NCBI RefSeq assembly: GCF_022695595.1 | Contig: NZ_CP074380.1 | Location: 3,608,001 to 3,672,000 of the forward strand | Length of the DNA: 64,000 nucleotides | From: Streptomyces sp. MST-110588 | GTDB taxonomy: Bacteria; Actinomycetota; Actinomycetes; Streptomycetales; Streptomycetaceae | Direction: 5' to 3' | Shown here: piece after piece, positions 17,805 through 26,316 of the stretch | Layout: each line of letters opens with the position of its first letter | Position numbering within the stretch: position 1 is the first letter of the stretch | Program-made: the position numbers and the translations under genes | Notes under the pieces: model-generated | Databases searched by the model: none | Seen by the model: only the letters and a program-made list of their open reading frames with translations | Told to the model about the DNA's origin: nothing

Positions 17805-20383
17805 GTTCCTCTCCTGGAGTCGGCGGGCGGCGGCCCGGCGCTGTCGGCGGACCGGCGTACGGGGCTGTCGGCGGCCCGGCGTACGGTGCCCCGGGAGCCG
17901 TCCACCACGAGCCGGTCGCCGTCGCGGAAGTCCCGCGTCGCGGTGCCGGTGGCCACCACCGCGGGCACCCCGTACTCACGGGCGAGGGTCGCCGGGTGGG
18001 ACAGCAGGCTGCCCCGGTCGGTGACCAGCGCGCCCACCGACGGGAACAGCACGGCCCACTGGGCGGTGGTGTGCGGGCACACGAGTACGTCTCCGGCGCG
18101 CAGCCGGCCGAATCCGGCCGCGTCCGTGATCACCCGCGCGGTGCCGGTGTACCGGCCGGGGGACGCGGCCACGCCGTGCAGCGTCTCCCGCGCGTCCGCG
18201 CGGCCCGCCACGGCTCCCGCGCCGAAGACGCCCATCGTCCAGCGGGCGGCGTCCATGACGGCGCGGGCAGCGGGGGACGGTTCGGGGTCCCCGGGCTCCG
18301 GTTCGGCCGGGCGCGGGGGCGGGCCGTACACGGGCGGGCCGGGGTGGGCCAGGGCCCAGGCGTGCCCGCCGCGGCGGGGCGCCACCACGCCCACGGCGGG
18401 CGGTGTTCCTTCCAGGGCCGCCAGGACCTCCTCGTACTCCAGGAAGAGCACGTCGTCAGGGGTGGCCAGGGCTCCGCGGGCCGCGAGGCGGGAGCCTGCC
18501 TCCAGCACCGCGTAGCGCATGAGCGCCCACAGCGACACCGCGTGGAAGGACTTCTCGTCCCGGACCGGGCTGCTGAGGTCGGAGTCGGCCAGCGCCGTCT
18601 CGAACCGTTCGCGGTCGGCGGCGGGGCGGGCGGCGAGCGCCGCGCGGGCCCTGGCCACCGCGGCGGCACGGCGGGCGGCGAGCCGCTCCCGCTCGGCGTC
18701 GACGTCGTACGGCTCCGCCACCTGCGCGCGGACCAGCCCGAGCACCACCTCGGGCTGCTCGGCCAGGGTCGGCTCGGTCAGGGTGAAGCCGGGCGTACGG
18801 TGCCCGTACTCGGCGAGGTACGCGGTCAGGGCCGCCTGGAAGCCGGGGTCCGCGGGTTGTTCACCCGCCTCCAGCGCCTGCCGTACCCCCGGCGTGGCGG
18901 CGGCGAGCCGGGCCAGGTCGCCGATGCGCGCGGTGGCCGGTACGTGGTCACCGGCCAGGCCACCGCGCAGTTCCAGGGTCTGGGCGGGCTCCCAGCCCAG
19001 CAGCTCGGAGCAGATGTGGCCGAGCCGCCCGAGCAGGAAGGACGAGGCGCCGCTGAGCCGGAAGTAGCGGTCGTGCAGGACGGTGAACGCCTCGCGCAGC
19101 GCGTCCAGATGCCCGGCGAGGGCCTGGTCGCTCAGCGGAGGCAGGGCGACGGACCGCAGGCCGGCGATCCGCCCGGCGGTCTCGGCCTTCCACTGGCCGT
19201 GCCAGCGCTCGACCACCCGCCGCGGCTCGCCGTCGGCGACCCGCACAGCGATCTCCTCGATCCGCCGGAGGAGCTCGGCGGCGGTGTCGGGCCGGTAGTT
19301 GGCGTACGGCCAGCCGCCGATCTCCACGGGGCGGGGCCGCAGGCCCGTACTGAAGGCGAACAGGTGCGGCGAGGCCGCGGTGAGGACCGGCAGCAGCAGC
19401 GAGCGGACGAACGGCACCCAGGGCCGGTCGAAGCTGGGGTCGCGCATGGAAGTGCCCGGGGGCGCCTCTATGGGCACGGGGAGGTGGGGGACCAGCGCGT
19501 CCGGTACGCCGGTGACGGGCCGGGCCTGCAACAGCCACAGCCGCCCGCCGCCAAAGGCCCACTCGACGTCCTGGGGGCGGCCGAACCGCGCGGCGACCGA
19601 CCGGGCCAGCTCGGCGACCTGCCGGATCTGCTCGGGCGTGGCGATCCCGTCGGCGCCGTCCGTGCTGTCCGTACCGTCCCCACTGCCCGTGCTGTCCGTG
19701 CCGTTCGGACCGTCCACGTCGTGCGTGGCGTGTGCGCCGGAGGTACGGCGGGGCCGCCCGTCGCGGACCGCCCATTCCTCGGCGGTGACCTCCCCGGCCA
19801 GCAGCCGCTCGCCGAGGCCGCGCACCACGCTCACCACGGCTTCCTCGGGGTCGAGGGTGACGACGTTGACGGTGAAGGCGGCGCCGGCCAGTTCGGCGTC
19901 CACCATGACCTGGATCAGTACGCCGACCCCGCCGCCCTGCGCGTCGGCTTCCCGGGCGTCCCGGGCGTCCGTGCCCCCGGCGCCCTTCGCCGTACCGCGG
20001 TAGGCGCGGACGCGCTCGCCGGACCCCGAGGACCAGCAGGCACGGACCGCCTCGAACACCGCGTCCGTCCCGCGCACGTTCAGGAACGACTCGTACTGTC
20101 CCGCGTACGACAGCCCCGTAAGGTCTTCGGCGACGCCGGAGGAGCGCACCGCCACGGCGCGGTCGCCGAGGGCGGCCAGCACCTCGCGGAGCCGTTCGAG
20201 CAGCTCATCCCCCTGGTACGGCCCGGCGTCCCGGCCGAACACCGCGTCCAGCGTCCGCGCGCCGATGACCCAGCCTTCCGGCACCTCGTAGCCGGCGCCG
20301 CGCAGCTCACCGAGCACGGCCGCCTTGCGGCCGACGCGTGGTGCGTCGTCGAGCCCGACCTCGGACAGGGACAGGACGTCCAT
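17801..20383 (-). CDS. PEP-synthase / rifampin-phosphotransferase-like enzyme (copy 1)
   Basis: An 860-residue enzyme of the PPDK/PEP-synthase superfamily. The N-terminal ATP-grasp part starts with VGRKAAVLGELRGAGYEVPEGW and has SSGVAEDLTGLSYAGQYES. A large middle domain (about 300-700) has no PEP synthase match that I recognise. The C-terminal swivelling domain carries the phosphohistidine in GSLLSHPATLAREYGVPAVV (His796). No classical C-terminal PEP/pyruvate barrel follows. This ATP-grasp/middle/His order is that of rifampin phosphotransferase, which phosphorylates an antibiotic hydroxyl. It may therefore phosphorylate the product (self-protection) or an intermediate (activation for elimination); both are inference. 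Two Gly/Asp/Thr-rich insertions (around 180 and 225-245) are absent from copy 2. A candidate SARP site lies upstream. Confidence 0.87.
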   Translation of the reverse strand: MDVLSLSEVGLDDAPRVGRKAAVLGELRGAGYEVPEGWVIGARTLDAVFGRDAGPYQGDELLERLREVLAALGDRAVAVRSSGVAEDLTGLSYAGQYESFLNVRGTDAVFEAVRACWSSGSGERVRAYRGTAKGAGGTDARDAREADAQGGGVGVLIQVMVDAELAGAAFTVNVVTLDPEEAVVSVVRGLGERLLAGEVTAEEWAVRDGRPRRTSGAHATHDVDGPNGTDSTGSGDGTDSTDGADGIATPEQIRQVAELARSVAARFGRPQDVEWAFGGGRLWLLQARPVTGVPDALVPHLPVPIEAPPGTSMRDPSFDRPWVPFVRSLLLPVLTAASPHLFAFSTGLRPRPVEIGGWPYANYRPDTAAELLRRIEEIAVRVADGEPRRVVERWHGQWKAETAGRIAGLRSVALPPLSDQALAGHLDALREAFTVLHDRYFRLSGASSFLLGRLGHICSELLGWEPAQTLELRGGLAGDHVPATARIGDLARLAAATPGVRQALEAGEQPADPGFQAALTAYLAEYGHRTPGFTLTEPTLAEQPEVVLGLVRAQVAEPYDVDAERERLAARRAAAVARARAALAARPAADRERFETALADSDLSSPVRDEKSFHAVSLWALMRYAVLEAGSRLAARGALATPDDVLFLEYEEVLAALEGTPPAVGVVAPRRGGHAWALAHPGPPVYGPPPRPAEPEPGDPEPSPAARAVMDAARWTMGVFGAGAVAGRADARETLHGVAASPGRYTGTARVITDAAGFGRLRAGDVLVCPHTTAQWAVLFPSVGALVTDRGSLLSHPATLAREYGVPAVVATGTATRDFRDGDRLVVDGSRGTVRRAADSPVRRSADSAGPPPADSRRGT

Positions 20384-20459
20384 TCTTCGTGCGCTCCTCA
20401 GAAGTGCGTACGGGCGTAATCGCCCGGACCGAGTCCATCCGGCGGTGATCCGGTTTCGT

Positions 20460-20477
20460 TCGACCCGCGTTCAAGGG
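20460..20477 (-). promoter_or_regulatory. Candidate SARP heptad direct repeat upstream of the PEP-enzyme operon
   Basis: On the coding strand heptads TTGAACG and TCGAACG (6 of 7 identical) are spaced 11 bp start to start. They sit about 77 bp upstream of the ATG at 20383, in the 144-bp gap after the ferredoxin gene. This is the best-matched of three such sites in the window. It implies a separate promoter for the PEP enzyme-to-ABC exporter operon. Confidence 0.45.
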
Positions 20478-20527
20478 GGCACCCGGCGCGACCCGTCATT
20501 CCGGCCCGCGCGCCCCCGCCGTGGACG

Positions 20528-20719
20528 TCACTCGATGCCGATGGCGCGCACCGGGCAGCCCTCGGCGGCGGCCCGCACGGCAGCCGCCAGGTGCGAGGCG
20601 GGGTTCTCCTCGATCAGCACCACGAAGCCCTCCTCGTCGTCCTGGCGGAACACCCCGGGCTGGACCAGGACGCATTCGCCGGACCCGATGCACCGGCTCT
20701 GGTCAACGGACACCCGCAC
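20528..20719 (-). CDS. [3Fe-4S]-type ferredoxin
   Basis: 63-residue ferredoxin, the electron donor expected for the P450 immediately upstream and possibly for the other two P450s. It starts VRVSVDQSRCIGSGEC and has a later GCPVRAI: three cysteines in the CxxxxxC...CP arrangement typical of single-cluster Streptomyces P450 ferredoxins. GTG 20719 overlaps the P450 end by 17 bp and is preceded by GGAGGAGG. The longer in-frame start only adds a repeat-encoded Pro/Thr stretch. It could also supply electrons to the iron-sulfur 3-dehydratase at 23247, since no dedicated reductase is in the window. Confidence 0.9.
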   Translation of the reverse strand: MRVSVDQSRCIGSGECVLVQPGVFRQDDEEGFVVLIEENPASHLAAAVRAAAEGCPVRAIGIE

Positions 20720-22082
20720 CGGGGGCCTCCTCCCGCTCCACGACGTCACCCGGGACGTCGGCGTCGGCGTCGGCGCAGGCATCGGCGTCGGCGTCGGCAT
20801 CCCAGGTGACGGGCAGCCGGTCCGCCCCGAACAGCACCGACTCGTGCCGCAGCGGAATCTCCTGCGGCGGCACCGCCGTCCGCAGCCCCGGGAACCGCCT
20901 CAGCAGGGCGGTGAAGACCACCTCCAGCTCCAGCCGGGCCAGATGCGCGCCCAGGCACTGGTGCGGCCCGTGGCCGAACGCCAGGTGGCGCGGGCCCTTG
21001 CGGAACGGGTCGAACCGGTCCGGGTCGGGGAAGGCCGCCGGGTCGCGGTCCGCCGCGGCGGCCAGCGGGATGACTCCTTCCCCGGCGCGGATCACCACCC
21101 CGCCGATCTCGATGTCCTCGCGCGCGGTGCGGCAGGTGGCCAGCTCGGCGACGGTGAGGTAGCGGAACATCTCCTCCACGACCTGGGGCATCAGCGACGG
21201 GTCGGCGCTCACCCGCTCCCGTACCTCGTCCTCGCGCAGCAGCAGCAACGTGCCCAGCGAGATCATGTTCGCGGTGGTCTCGTACCCGGCCAGCAGCAGG
21301 AGCAGCGAGATCAGCGTCAGTTCGTGTGCGGGCATCTCCCCGGACGCCACCTGGGAGCCGGCGACCCGGCCCAGGAGGTCGGGGGTGGGCCGGGCGGTCT
21401 TCTCGGCGACCAGGGTCCGCATGAAGCCGACCAGTTCACGGAAGGTGTTCTCGCCGGACGCCTCGCCGGGGTGCATCAGGTCCGCGGTCAGCTCGTGGAA
21501 GCGCTCCATGCGCTGCGCCGGTACGCCCAGCAGCTCGCCGATCGCCCGGGTCGGCACCGGCAGCGCCAGTTCGGTGACCAGGTCCACGACGCCGTCGGCC
21601 GCGTGCACCGCCGCCATCCGGTCCAGGCACTCCTCGACGTACGCCTCGATGGCCGGACGCAGCCGCCGGATGCGGGCGGCGGTGAACTCCGGGACGAACA
21701 CCCGGCGGTGCGGGCCGTGTTCCGGCGGGTCCATGCCGACGAAGACCTTGACGTGCCGCAGGTACTCCAGCTCCTCGGAGAGGAAGGGGTATCCGGGCCG
21801 GGAGCGGTCGGAGCTGATGCGCGGGTCGCCGAGGAGGGCTCGTACGTCCTCGTAGCGGGAGACGACCCAGGCGCTCTGCCCGGAGGGCAGCCGTACCCGC
21901 GCCACCGGCTCCTCCTCGCGCAGCCTGGCGTACTGCGGGGGCGGGTCGTACGGGCAGGTGCGGCGCATCGGGAACGCCGGGAGGCCGGGCTCTGCGGCGG
22001 ACGGCGGGTGCGCCCCGGTCGAAGGCTCGTCGGCGGGACGGCGCTCGCCGGTGGTGGTCGTGGTCGTGCCGGTCGTGGTCAT
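20703..22082 (-). CDS. Cytochrome P450
   Basis: 459-residue P450, longer than the pair at the left edge because of an N-terminal extension (MTTTGTTTTTGERRP..., about 35 residues) and a C-terminal tail made of Asp-Ala repeats (DADADADACADADADV). Core motifs are I-helix LLLLAGYETTANM, K-helix EEMFR and haem loop FGHGPHQCLG. The tail is encoded by a ggcgtc hexamer repeat (20758-20800) and looks like repeat slippage rather than a functional domain. It is coupled to the ferredoxin gene and separated by 16 bp from the aminotransferase. Probably a tailoring hydroxylase. Confidence 0.93.
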   Translation of the reverse strand: MTTTGTTTTTTGERRPADEPSTGAHPPSAAEPGLPAFPMRRTCPYDPPPQYARLREEEPVARVRLPSGQSAWVVSRYEDVRALLGDPRISSDRSRPGYPFLSEELEYLRHVKVFVGMDPPEHGPHRRVFVPEFTAARIRRLRPAIEAYVEECLDRMAAVHAADGVVDLVTELALPVPTRAIGELLGVPAQRMERFHELTADLMHPGEASGENTFRELVGFMRTLVAEKTARPTPDLLGRVAGSQVASGEMPAHELTLISLLLLLAGYETTANMISLGTLLLLREDEVRERVSADPSLMPQVVEEMFRYLTVAELATCRTAREDIEIGGVVIRAGEGVIPLAAAADRDPAAFPDPDRFDPFRKGPRHLAFGHGPHQCLGAHLARLELEVVFTALLRRFPGLRTAVPPQEIPLRHESVLFGADRLPVTWDADADADACADADADVPGDVVEREEAPGAGVR

Positions 22083-22098
22083 GGTGGGCCCTTCGTCC

Positions 22099-23250
22099 TC
22101 ACTCCGCCGTGCACGCGGGCACCGCGGCCCGCACGATCCGGCAGATCTCGCTGATTCCGGCCTCGCCGACCTGCGTCCCGGTGGGCAGCGCCAGCACCCG
22201 GGCCGCGAGCCGCTCGGCGTGCGGCAGGCGGGCCGGACCGCGGTAGGGGGTCATCTGGTGGCAGGCCGGGTGGAAGTACTTGCGGGCCAGTACGTTCTCG
22301 CTCCTCAGTACGGCGAGCAGCTCGTCCCGGCCGGTCCCGGCCACCGTCTCGTCCACTTCGAGGATCACGTACTGGTAGTTGTGGCGCTCCCCCTCGGGGA
22401 AGGGCAGCAGCCGCAGCCCGGGCACCCCCGCCAGACCGCGTTCGTAGGCGCGCAGGTTCGCCAGGTTGCGGGCGACGAAGCGGTCCAGGGAGTCCAGGGA
22501 GGTCAGCCCCATGGCGGCGGCGGCCTCGCTCATCTTGGCGTTGATCCCGACGTCCTCGACCAGGTCCTCACCGGCGATGCCGAAGTTGCGCATCCGCAGC
22601 GCCCGTTCGGCCAGCGCGTCGTCGTCGGTGACCAGCGCCCCGCCCTCGAAGGCGTTGACGAACTTCGTGGAGTGGAAGCTGAAGATCTCGCCGTTGCCAG
22701 CCCGGCCGACCGGCTGTCCGGCGTGGGTGCAGGCGTAGGCGTGCGAGGCGTCGAAGAACAGCGCCAGGCCGTGGGCCGCGGCCAGCTTCTCCAGTTGTTC
22801 CACGGGCGCGGTCCGGCCCCACAGGTGGACGGCCAGGATGCCGCTGGTCGCCGGGCCGATGAGGGATTCGGCGTGCGCCGGGTCGAGCTGGCCGGTGTCC
22901 GGGTCGACGTCGCAGAAGACCGGGGTCAGGCCGATCCAGGCGACCGCGTGGGCGGTGGCGGCGAACGTCAGGGCCGGCACGATCACCTCGCCGGTCAGCC
23001 CGGCGGCCCGCAGGGCGAGCTGGAGCGCCGCGGTGGCGTTGCAGGTGGCCACGGCGTGCCGGGTCCCGGACTGCTCCGCGATGCGCTGTTCGAACTCCCG
23101 CATCAGCGGGCCGCCGTTGGACAGCCAGCCGCGGTCCAGCGCGCCGTTCAGCCGGGCCCAGAACCGCTCCCGGTCGCCGATGTTCGGGGTGCCCACCCGC
23201 AGCGGTGTGGCGAAGGCGGGGGGCCGCCCGGTCCCGGTCGTGGGCTTCAT
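22099..23250 (-). CDS. PLP-dependent sugar aminotransferase (DegT/DnrJ/EryC1)
   Basis: 383-residue aminotransferase of the DegT/DnrJ/EryC1 family. The PLP lysine lies in FSFHSTKFVNAFEGG, with substrate-cofactor segments TCNATAALQLALRAAG and FFDASHAYACTHAG. It overlaps the 3-dehydratase stop by four bases, so both act in one pathway. Together with the 2,3-dehydratase, 3-ketoreductase and 3-dehydratase this reproduces the SpnO-SpnN-SpnQ-SpnR set, which predicts transamination at C4 of a 2,3,6-trideoxy-4-ketohexose. Amination at another position is possible. No sugar N-methyltransferase was found in the window. Confidence 0.9.
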   Translation of the reverse strand: MKPTTGTGRPPAFATPLRVGTPNIGDRERFWARLNGALDRGWLSNGGPLMREFEQRIAEQSGTRHAVATCNATAALQLALRAAGLTGEVIVPALTFAATAHAVAWIGLTPVFCDVDPDTGQLDPAHAESLIGPATSGILAVHLWGRTAPVEQLEKLAAAHGLALFFDASHAYACTHAGQPVGRAGNGEIFSFHSTKFVNAFEGGALVTDDDALAERALRMRNFGIAGEDLVEDVGINAKMSEAAAAMGLTSLDSLDRFVARNLANLRAYERGLAGVPGLRLLPFPEGERHNYQYVILEVDETVAGTGRDELLAVLRSENVLARKYFHPACHQMTPYRGPARLPHAERLAARVLALPTGTQVGEAGISEICRIVRAAVPACTAE

Positions 23251-24557
23251 CGTCCGGCCCCCGCGACGAACTCCCGGATGGAGGCGACCATGTAGTCGGT
23301 CATCTCTTCCGTGATGCCGGGGTAGACACCGATCCAGAAGGTCTGTTCGGTGATGATGTCGCTGTTGGTGAGGTCGCCGACGACCCGGTAGTTCTGGTCC
23401 TGGTAGGCGGGCTGGCGGGCCAGGTTGCCCGCGAACAGCAGCCGGGTGGCGATCTTCCGGCCCTCCAGGAAGGCGACCAGCTCCCGCCGGGTGAAGGGCG
23501 CGTCGGGCTCGACGGTGATGACGAACCCGAACCAGCTCGGGTCGCTGCCCGGCGTGGGCCGGGGCAGCAGCAGCCCGGGGACGCCCTCCAGGCCGTCGTG
23601 CAGCCGCTGCCAGTTGCGGCGCCGGGCCGCCACGAACCGGTCGATCTTGGCGAGCTGGGTCAGGCCCAGCGCGGCGGCGACGTCGGTGGTCTTCAGGTTG
23701 TAACCGACGTGGGAGAAGATGTACTTGTGGTCGTAGCCGGCTGGCAGCGACCCCATCGAGTGGGTGAAGCGGCGCAGGCACTTGTTGTCCTCGCCCGGCT
23801 CGCACCAGCAGTCCCGGCCCCAGTCGCGCAGCGACTCCACGATCCGCGCCAGCGCCAGGTTGTCGGTCAGGACACAGCCGCCCTCGCCCATCGCGATGTG
23901 GTGGGCCGGGTAGAAGCTGACGGTCGCCAGGTCCCCGAAGGTCCCGGTGGTGCGCCCCTGATAGGTGGAGAGTACCGCGTCGCAGTTGTCCTCCACCAGG
24001 AACAGGCCGCGCTCCTGGGCGAACTCGGCGATCTCGGCGGCCGGGAAGGGGTTGCCGAGCGTGTGGGCCATCATGATCGCCCGGGTTCTGGGGGTGACCG
24101 CGGCGGCGATCCGCTCCAGCGTGGTGTTGTACGTCCCCAGGTCCACGTCGACGAAGACGGGGACCAGCCCGTGCTGGAGCAGCGGGTTGACGGTGGTCGG
24201 GAAGCTGGCGGCGACCGTGATGACCTCGTCGCCGGGCTGCAGCCGGCGCTCCTCCAGCTCCGGCTGGCACAGGGCGGCCACGGCCAGCAGGTTGGCCGAC
24301 GATCCGGAGTTGGTCAGATGGGCCTTGCGCAGCCCCAGCTTCCGGGCGAAGAGGCGTTCGAAGCGGATCGCCGACGGGCCCGAGGCGATCCGCATCGACA
24401 GGGCCTGCTCCACCAGTGCCGCGCAGTCGTCCTCGTCCAGCACGGCGCCGGACGTCTGGATCATCGTTTGGCCCGGGACGAAGCCGGCGTCCGCTTCACG
24501 GTCGCGATGGAGCTTGCGGGCCTGCTCCAGGATGAGTTGCTTGACCGGCTCGGTCAC
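23247..24557 (-). CDS. NDP-4-keto-6-deoxyhexose 3-dehydratase (E1, Fe-S/PMP enzyme)
   Basis: 436-residue PMP- and [2Fe-2S]-dependent C3 dehydratase of the E1/RfbH/SpnQ group. Two diagnostic features are visible. The usual PLP lysine is replaced by histidine (SFYPAHHIAMGEGG, H220). The iron-sulfur cysteines follow C-X57-C-X1-C-X7-C exactly (C192, C250, C252, C260, ending CWCEPGEDNKC). It removes the C3 hydroxyl to give a 3-deoxy sugar after reduction. E1 enzymes need a reductase (E3, or ferredoxin/flavodoxin systems); no E3 gene is present, so a host reductase or the ferredoxin at 20528 must serve. It is coupled to the aminotransferase. Confidence 0.96.
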   Translation of the reverse strand: MTEPVKQLILEQARKLHRDREADAGFVPGQTMIQTSGAVLDEDDCAALVEQALSMRIASGPSAIRFERLFARKLGLRKAHLTNSGSSANLLAVAALCQPELEERRLQPGDEVITVAASFPTTVNPLLQHGLVPVFVDVDLGTYNTTLERIAAAVTPRTRAIMMAHTLGNPFPAAEIAEFAQERGLFLVEDNCDAVLSTYQGRTTGTFGDLATVSFYPAHHIAMGEGGCVLTDNLALARIVESLRDWGRDCWCEPGEDNKCLRRFTHSMGSLPAGYDHKYIFSHVGYNLKTTDVAAALGLTQLAKIDRFVAARRRNWQRLHDGLEGVPGLLLPRPTPGSDPSWFGFVITVEPDAPFTRRELVAFLEGRKIATRLLFAGNLARQPAYQDQNYRVVGDLTNSDIITEQTFWIGVYPGITEEMTDYMVASIREFVAGAGR

Positions 24558-24626
24558 GGTCGCGGCCTTTCGTTCGGCTGACGGTGCTCACGGGGTGCTG
24601 ACGGACTCACAGGGTGCTGACGGGGG

Positions 24627-25580
24627 TCAGAGCAGCGATGGGACCTCGTTGGAGCCCTCCCAGAGGGCGGCCAGGGAGTCGTGGAGGGTGCGGCGGGGCG
24701 TCCAGCCCAGAGCGCGCCGGGCGGCCTCGATGCCGATCGGCCGGCTGTCACCGCCGGGGCCGCGGCGCGGTGCCCGGCGCGGCTGCGGCACGCACTCCAC
24801 CGGGACCCCGCTGATCCGCACCAGGTCCCGGACCGCCCGCTCCAGCGGTACGAGGCGGCCGGCGGCGATGTTCAGGACGGGCGTACGGTCGCGGGTGCGG
24901 GCGGCGGCCAGCACCGCGTCGACGACGTCCCGCAGGTCCACCAGGTCCCGCCGGCCCTCCAGTTCCGGGACGCCCAGCACGTCGGGCCGGGCGCGCAGGC
25001 GCGCCGCGAGCATCCCGAACAGGCTGCCGCGCGGGGCGTGCGGCCCGATCACCGTGGACAGGCGCAGTACGCGGGCGTCGATCCGGCCCGCCGCGACGGC
25101 TTCCGTCACGATGCGGGTCCCGGCCAGTTTGGTCCTGCCGTACGGAGTCGTGGGGCGTTCCGGGGTGTTCTCGTCCACGGCCGCGCGGCCCGCGTCCGGT
25201 GTCCCGTACTCGTACACCGTGCCGAGGTGGACCAGGCGCGGCCGGCGGCCGGGCACCTCCCCCAGCGCGCCGACCAGGCGCCGGACCGCCTCGGTGTTGG
25301 CCCGCTCCATGTCGCGGTCGGTGACCTCCCACAGCGCCCCGGCGGCATTGACCACCAGCGACGGCCGGAACCGGGCCAGCAGCCCGCGCAGTTCAGGGGT
25401 GGTGGCCGCCGACAGGTCGACCGGTACGGCCGTACAGTCGGCGGGCACCGGGCCGGCGCGGCGGGCGAGGGCCACGACCCGGTGGCCCGTGTCCCGCAGC
25501 CCGGCGCAGACCGCCCGGCCCAGGTAGCCGGTGCCGCCCAGGACCAGGGCCGCCGGCCCGCCGGGGCCGGGGCCGCTCAC
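24627..25580 (-). CDS. NDP-hexose 4-ketoreductase / epimerase-family SDR (second copy)
   Basis: 317-residue extended SDR beginning VSGPGPGGPAALVLGGTGYLGR. Catalytic YGRTK and the NAAGALWEV loop mirror the enzyme at 6250 (YGRAK, NAAGSYWG), so the two are paralogues. GTG 25580 forms a GTGA overlap with the ABM gene stop, which supports this start over longer in-frame ones. Role: C4 reduction of a deoxysugar nucleotide. With the 2,3-dehydratase, 3-ketoreductase and 3-dehydratase it could also make a rhodinose/amicetose-type 2,3,6-trideoxyhexose. Its position between the sugar genes and the PKS block does not settle which sugar. Confidence 0.83.
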   Translation of the reverse strand: MSGPGPGGPAALVLGGTGYLGRAVCAGLRDTGHRVVALARRAGPVPADCTAVPVDLSAATTPELRGLLARFRPSLVVNAAGALWEVTDRDMERANTEAVRRLVGALGEVPGRRPRLVHLGTVYEYGTPDAGRAAVDENTPERPTTPYGRTKLAGTRIVTEAVAAGRIDARVLRLSTVIGPHAPRGSLFGMLAARLRARPDVLGVPELEGRRDLVDLRDVVDAVLAAARTRDRTPVLNIAAGRLVPLERAVRDLVRISGVPVECVPQPRRAPRRGPGGDSRPIGIEAARRALGWTPRRTLHDSLAALWEGSNEVPSLL

Positions 25581-25972
25581 GCCGCGGCCCCCCGCGCCTC
25601 CCCGGATTCCCGCGCCTCCTCGGCTTCCTGCGCCTCCCCGGCGTTTCCGCCCGGCCCGTCGCCGTACGCGGCGATGACCTCGTAGATCCCGAACGCCCCG
25701 TCGGCAGCGCTCTGGTAGGGCCGCAGCGGCGCGGTCGCCGTACGGTGCCCGGCGCCCTCCTCCCACGCCCGGAACTCCCGGGCGCCGGACCAGTAGCTCA
25801 CCACCGCGTACTCGCGCGGCCGGGCGAGGCTGCGCAGCAGCTCGTTGCCGAGCAGTCCCGGGGTGCCCGCCAGTTCACCGCTGATCCGGTGGTAGGCGGC
25901 CGTGACGGCCGCCGGATCGCTCTCCGGAGCCGAGGCGTACAGCACCACCCGGAGCTGTCCCCGCGCGCCCAT
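25577..25972 (-). CDS. ABM-type small monooxygenase (first of two)
   Basis: 131-residue protein of the antibiotic biosynthesis monooxygenase (ABM) family, the cofactor-free oxygenases that turn anthrone-type intermediates into quinones. Visible: LRVVLYASAPESDP start strand, SGELAGTPGLLGNELL, and YAVVSYWSGAREFRAWEEG, the conserved W/F segment of the ferredoxin-like barrel. The C-terminal 20 residues are Glu/Ala-rich low complexity. ATG 25972 overlaps the previous stop in TGATG. It pairs with the ABM gene upstream, as in pentangular polyphenol clusters, which often carry two. Confidence 0.85.
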   Translation of the reverse strand: MGARGQLRVVLYASAPESDPAAVTAAYHRISGELAGTPGLLGNELLRSLARPREYAVVSYWSGAREFRAWEEGAGHRTATAPLRPYQSAADGAFGIYEVIAAYGDGPGGNAGEAQEAEEARESGEARGAAA

Positions 25973-26316
25973 CAGGCGCCCGCCGCAGCGCCGGTCATCG
26001 AGCGGATCACGGTCATCACCGACATCGAGCCGCTCTTGCGGTAGGGGTGCAGCCGCTTGCGGTGCTCCAGGTGGGTCTCGCTCAGCTCGTACTCCCGGAA
26101 GCCCGCCTCGTCGGTCCAGTCGCTGACGATGTAGTAGACCGACGGCTCCTCGGTGCTCGCGGCGAGCCACTGGCCGAGGTTGGCGGGCTGGGAGGTGATG
26201 ACGTCCGCGCCGGCCGTCCACGCCTCCTCGAACTCCTTCTCCCGGCCCGGGTGCAGCTCCATGCGCAGCAGCACCCGGAAGCAGGTGCCGGTCGTGTTCC
26301 CGGTGGTGGTGGTCAT
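25972..26316 (-). CDS. ABM-type small monooxygenase (second of two)
   Basis: 114-residue ABM-family protein, ferredoxin-like fold, expected to act as a dimer. Landmarks: FRVLLRMELHPGREKEFEEAW, YYIVSDWTDEAGFREYELS and HLEHRKRLHPYRK. It is close in layout to PdmH/GrhU-like oxygenases that oxidise the anthrone in pentangular polyphenol biosynthesis; that assignment is by context. ATG 26316 has GGAGGA upstream and overlaps the ketoreductase stop as TGATG, so the KR, both ABMs and the sugar SDR form one coupled unit. Confidence 0.87.
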   Translation of the reverse strand: MTTTTGNTTGTCFRVLLRMELHPGREKEFEEAWTAGADVITSQPANLGQWLAASTEEPSVYYIVSDWTDEAGFREYELSETHLEHRKRLHPYRKSGSMSVMTVIRSMTGAAAGA

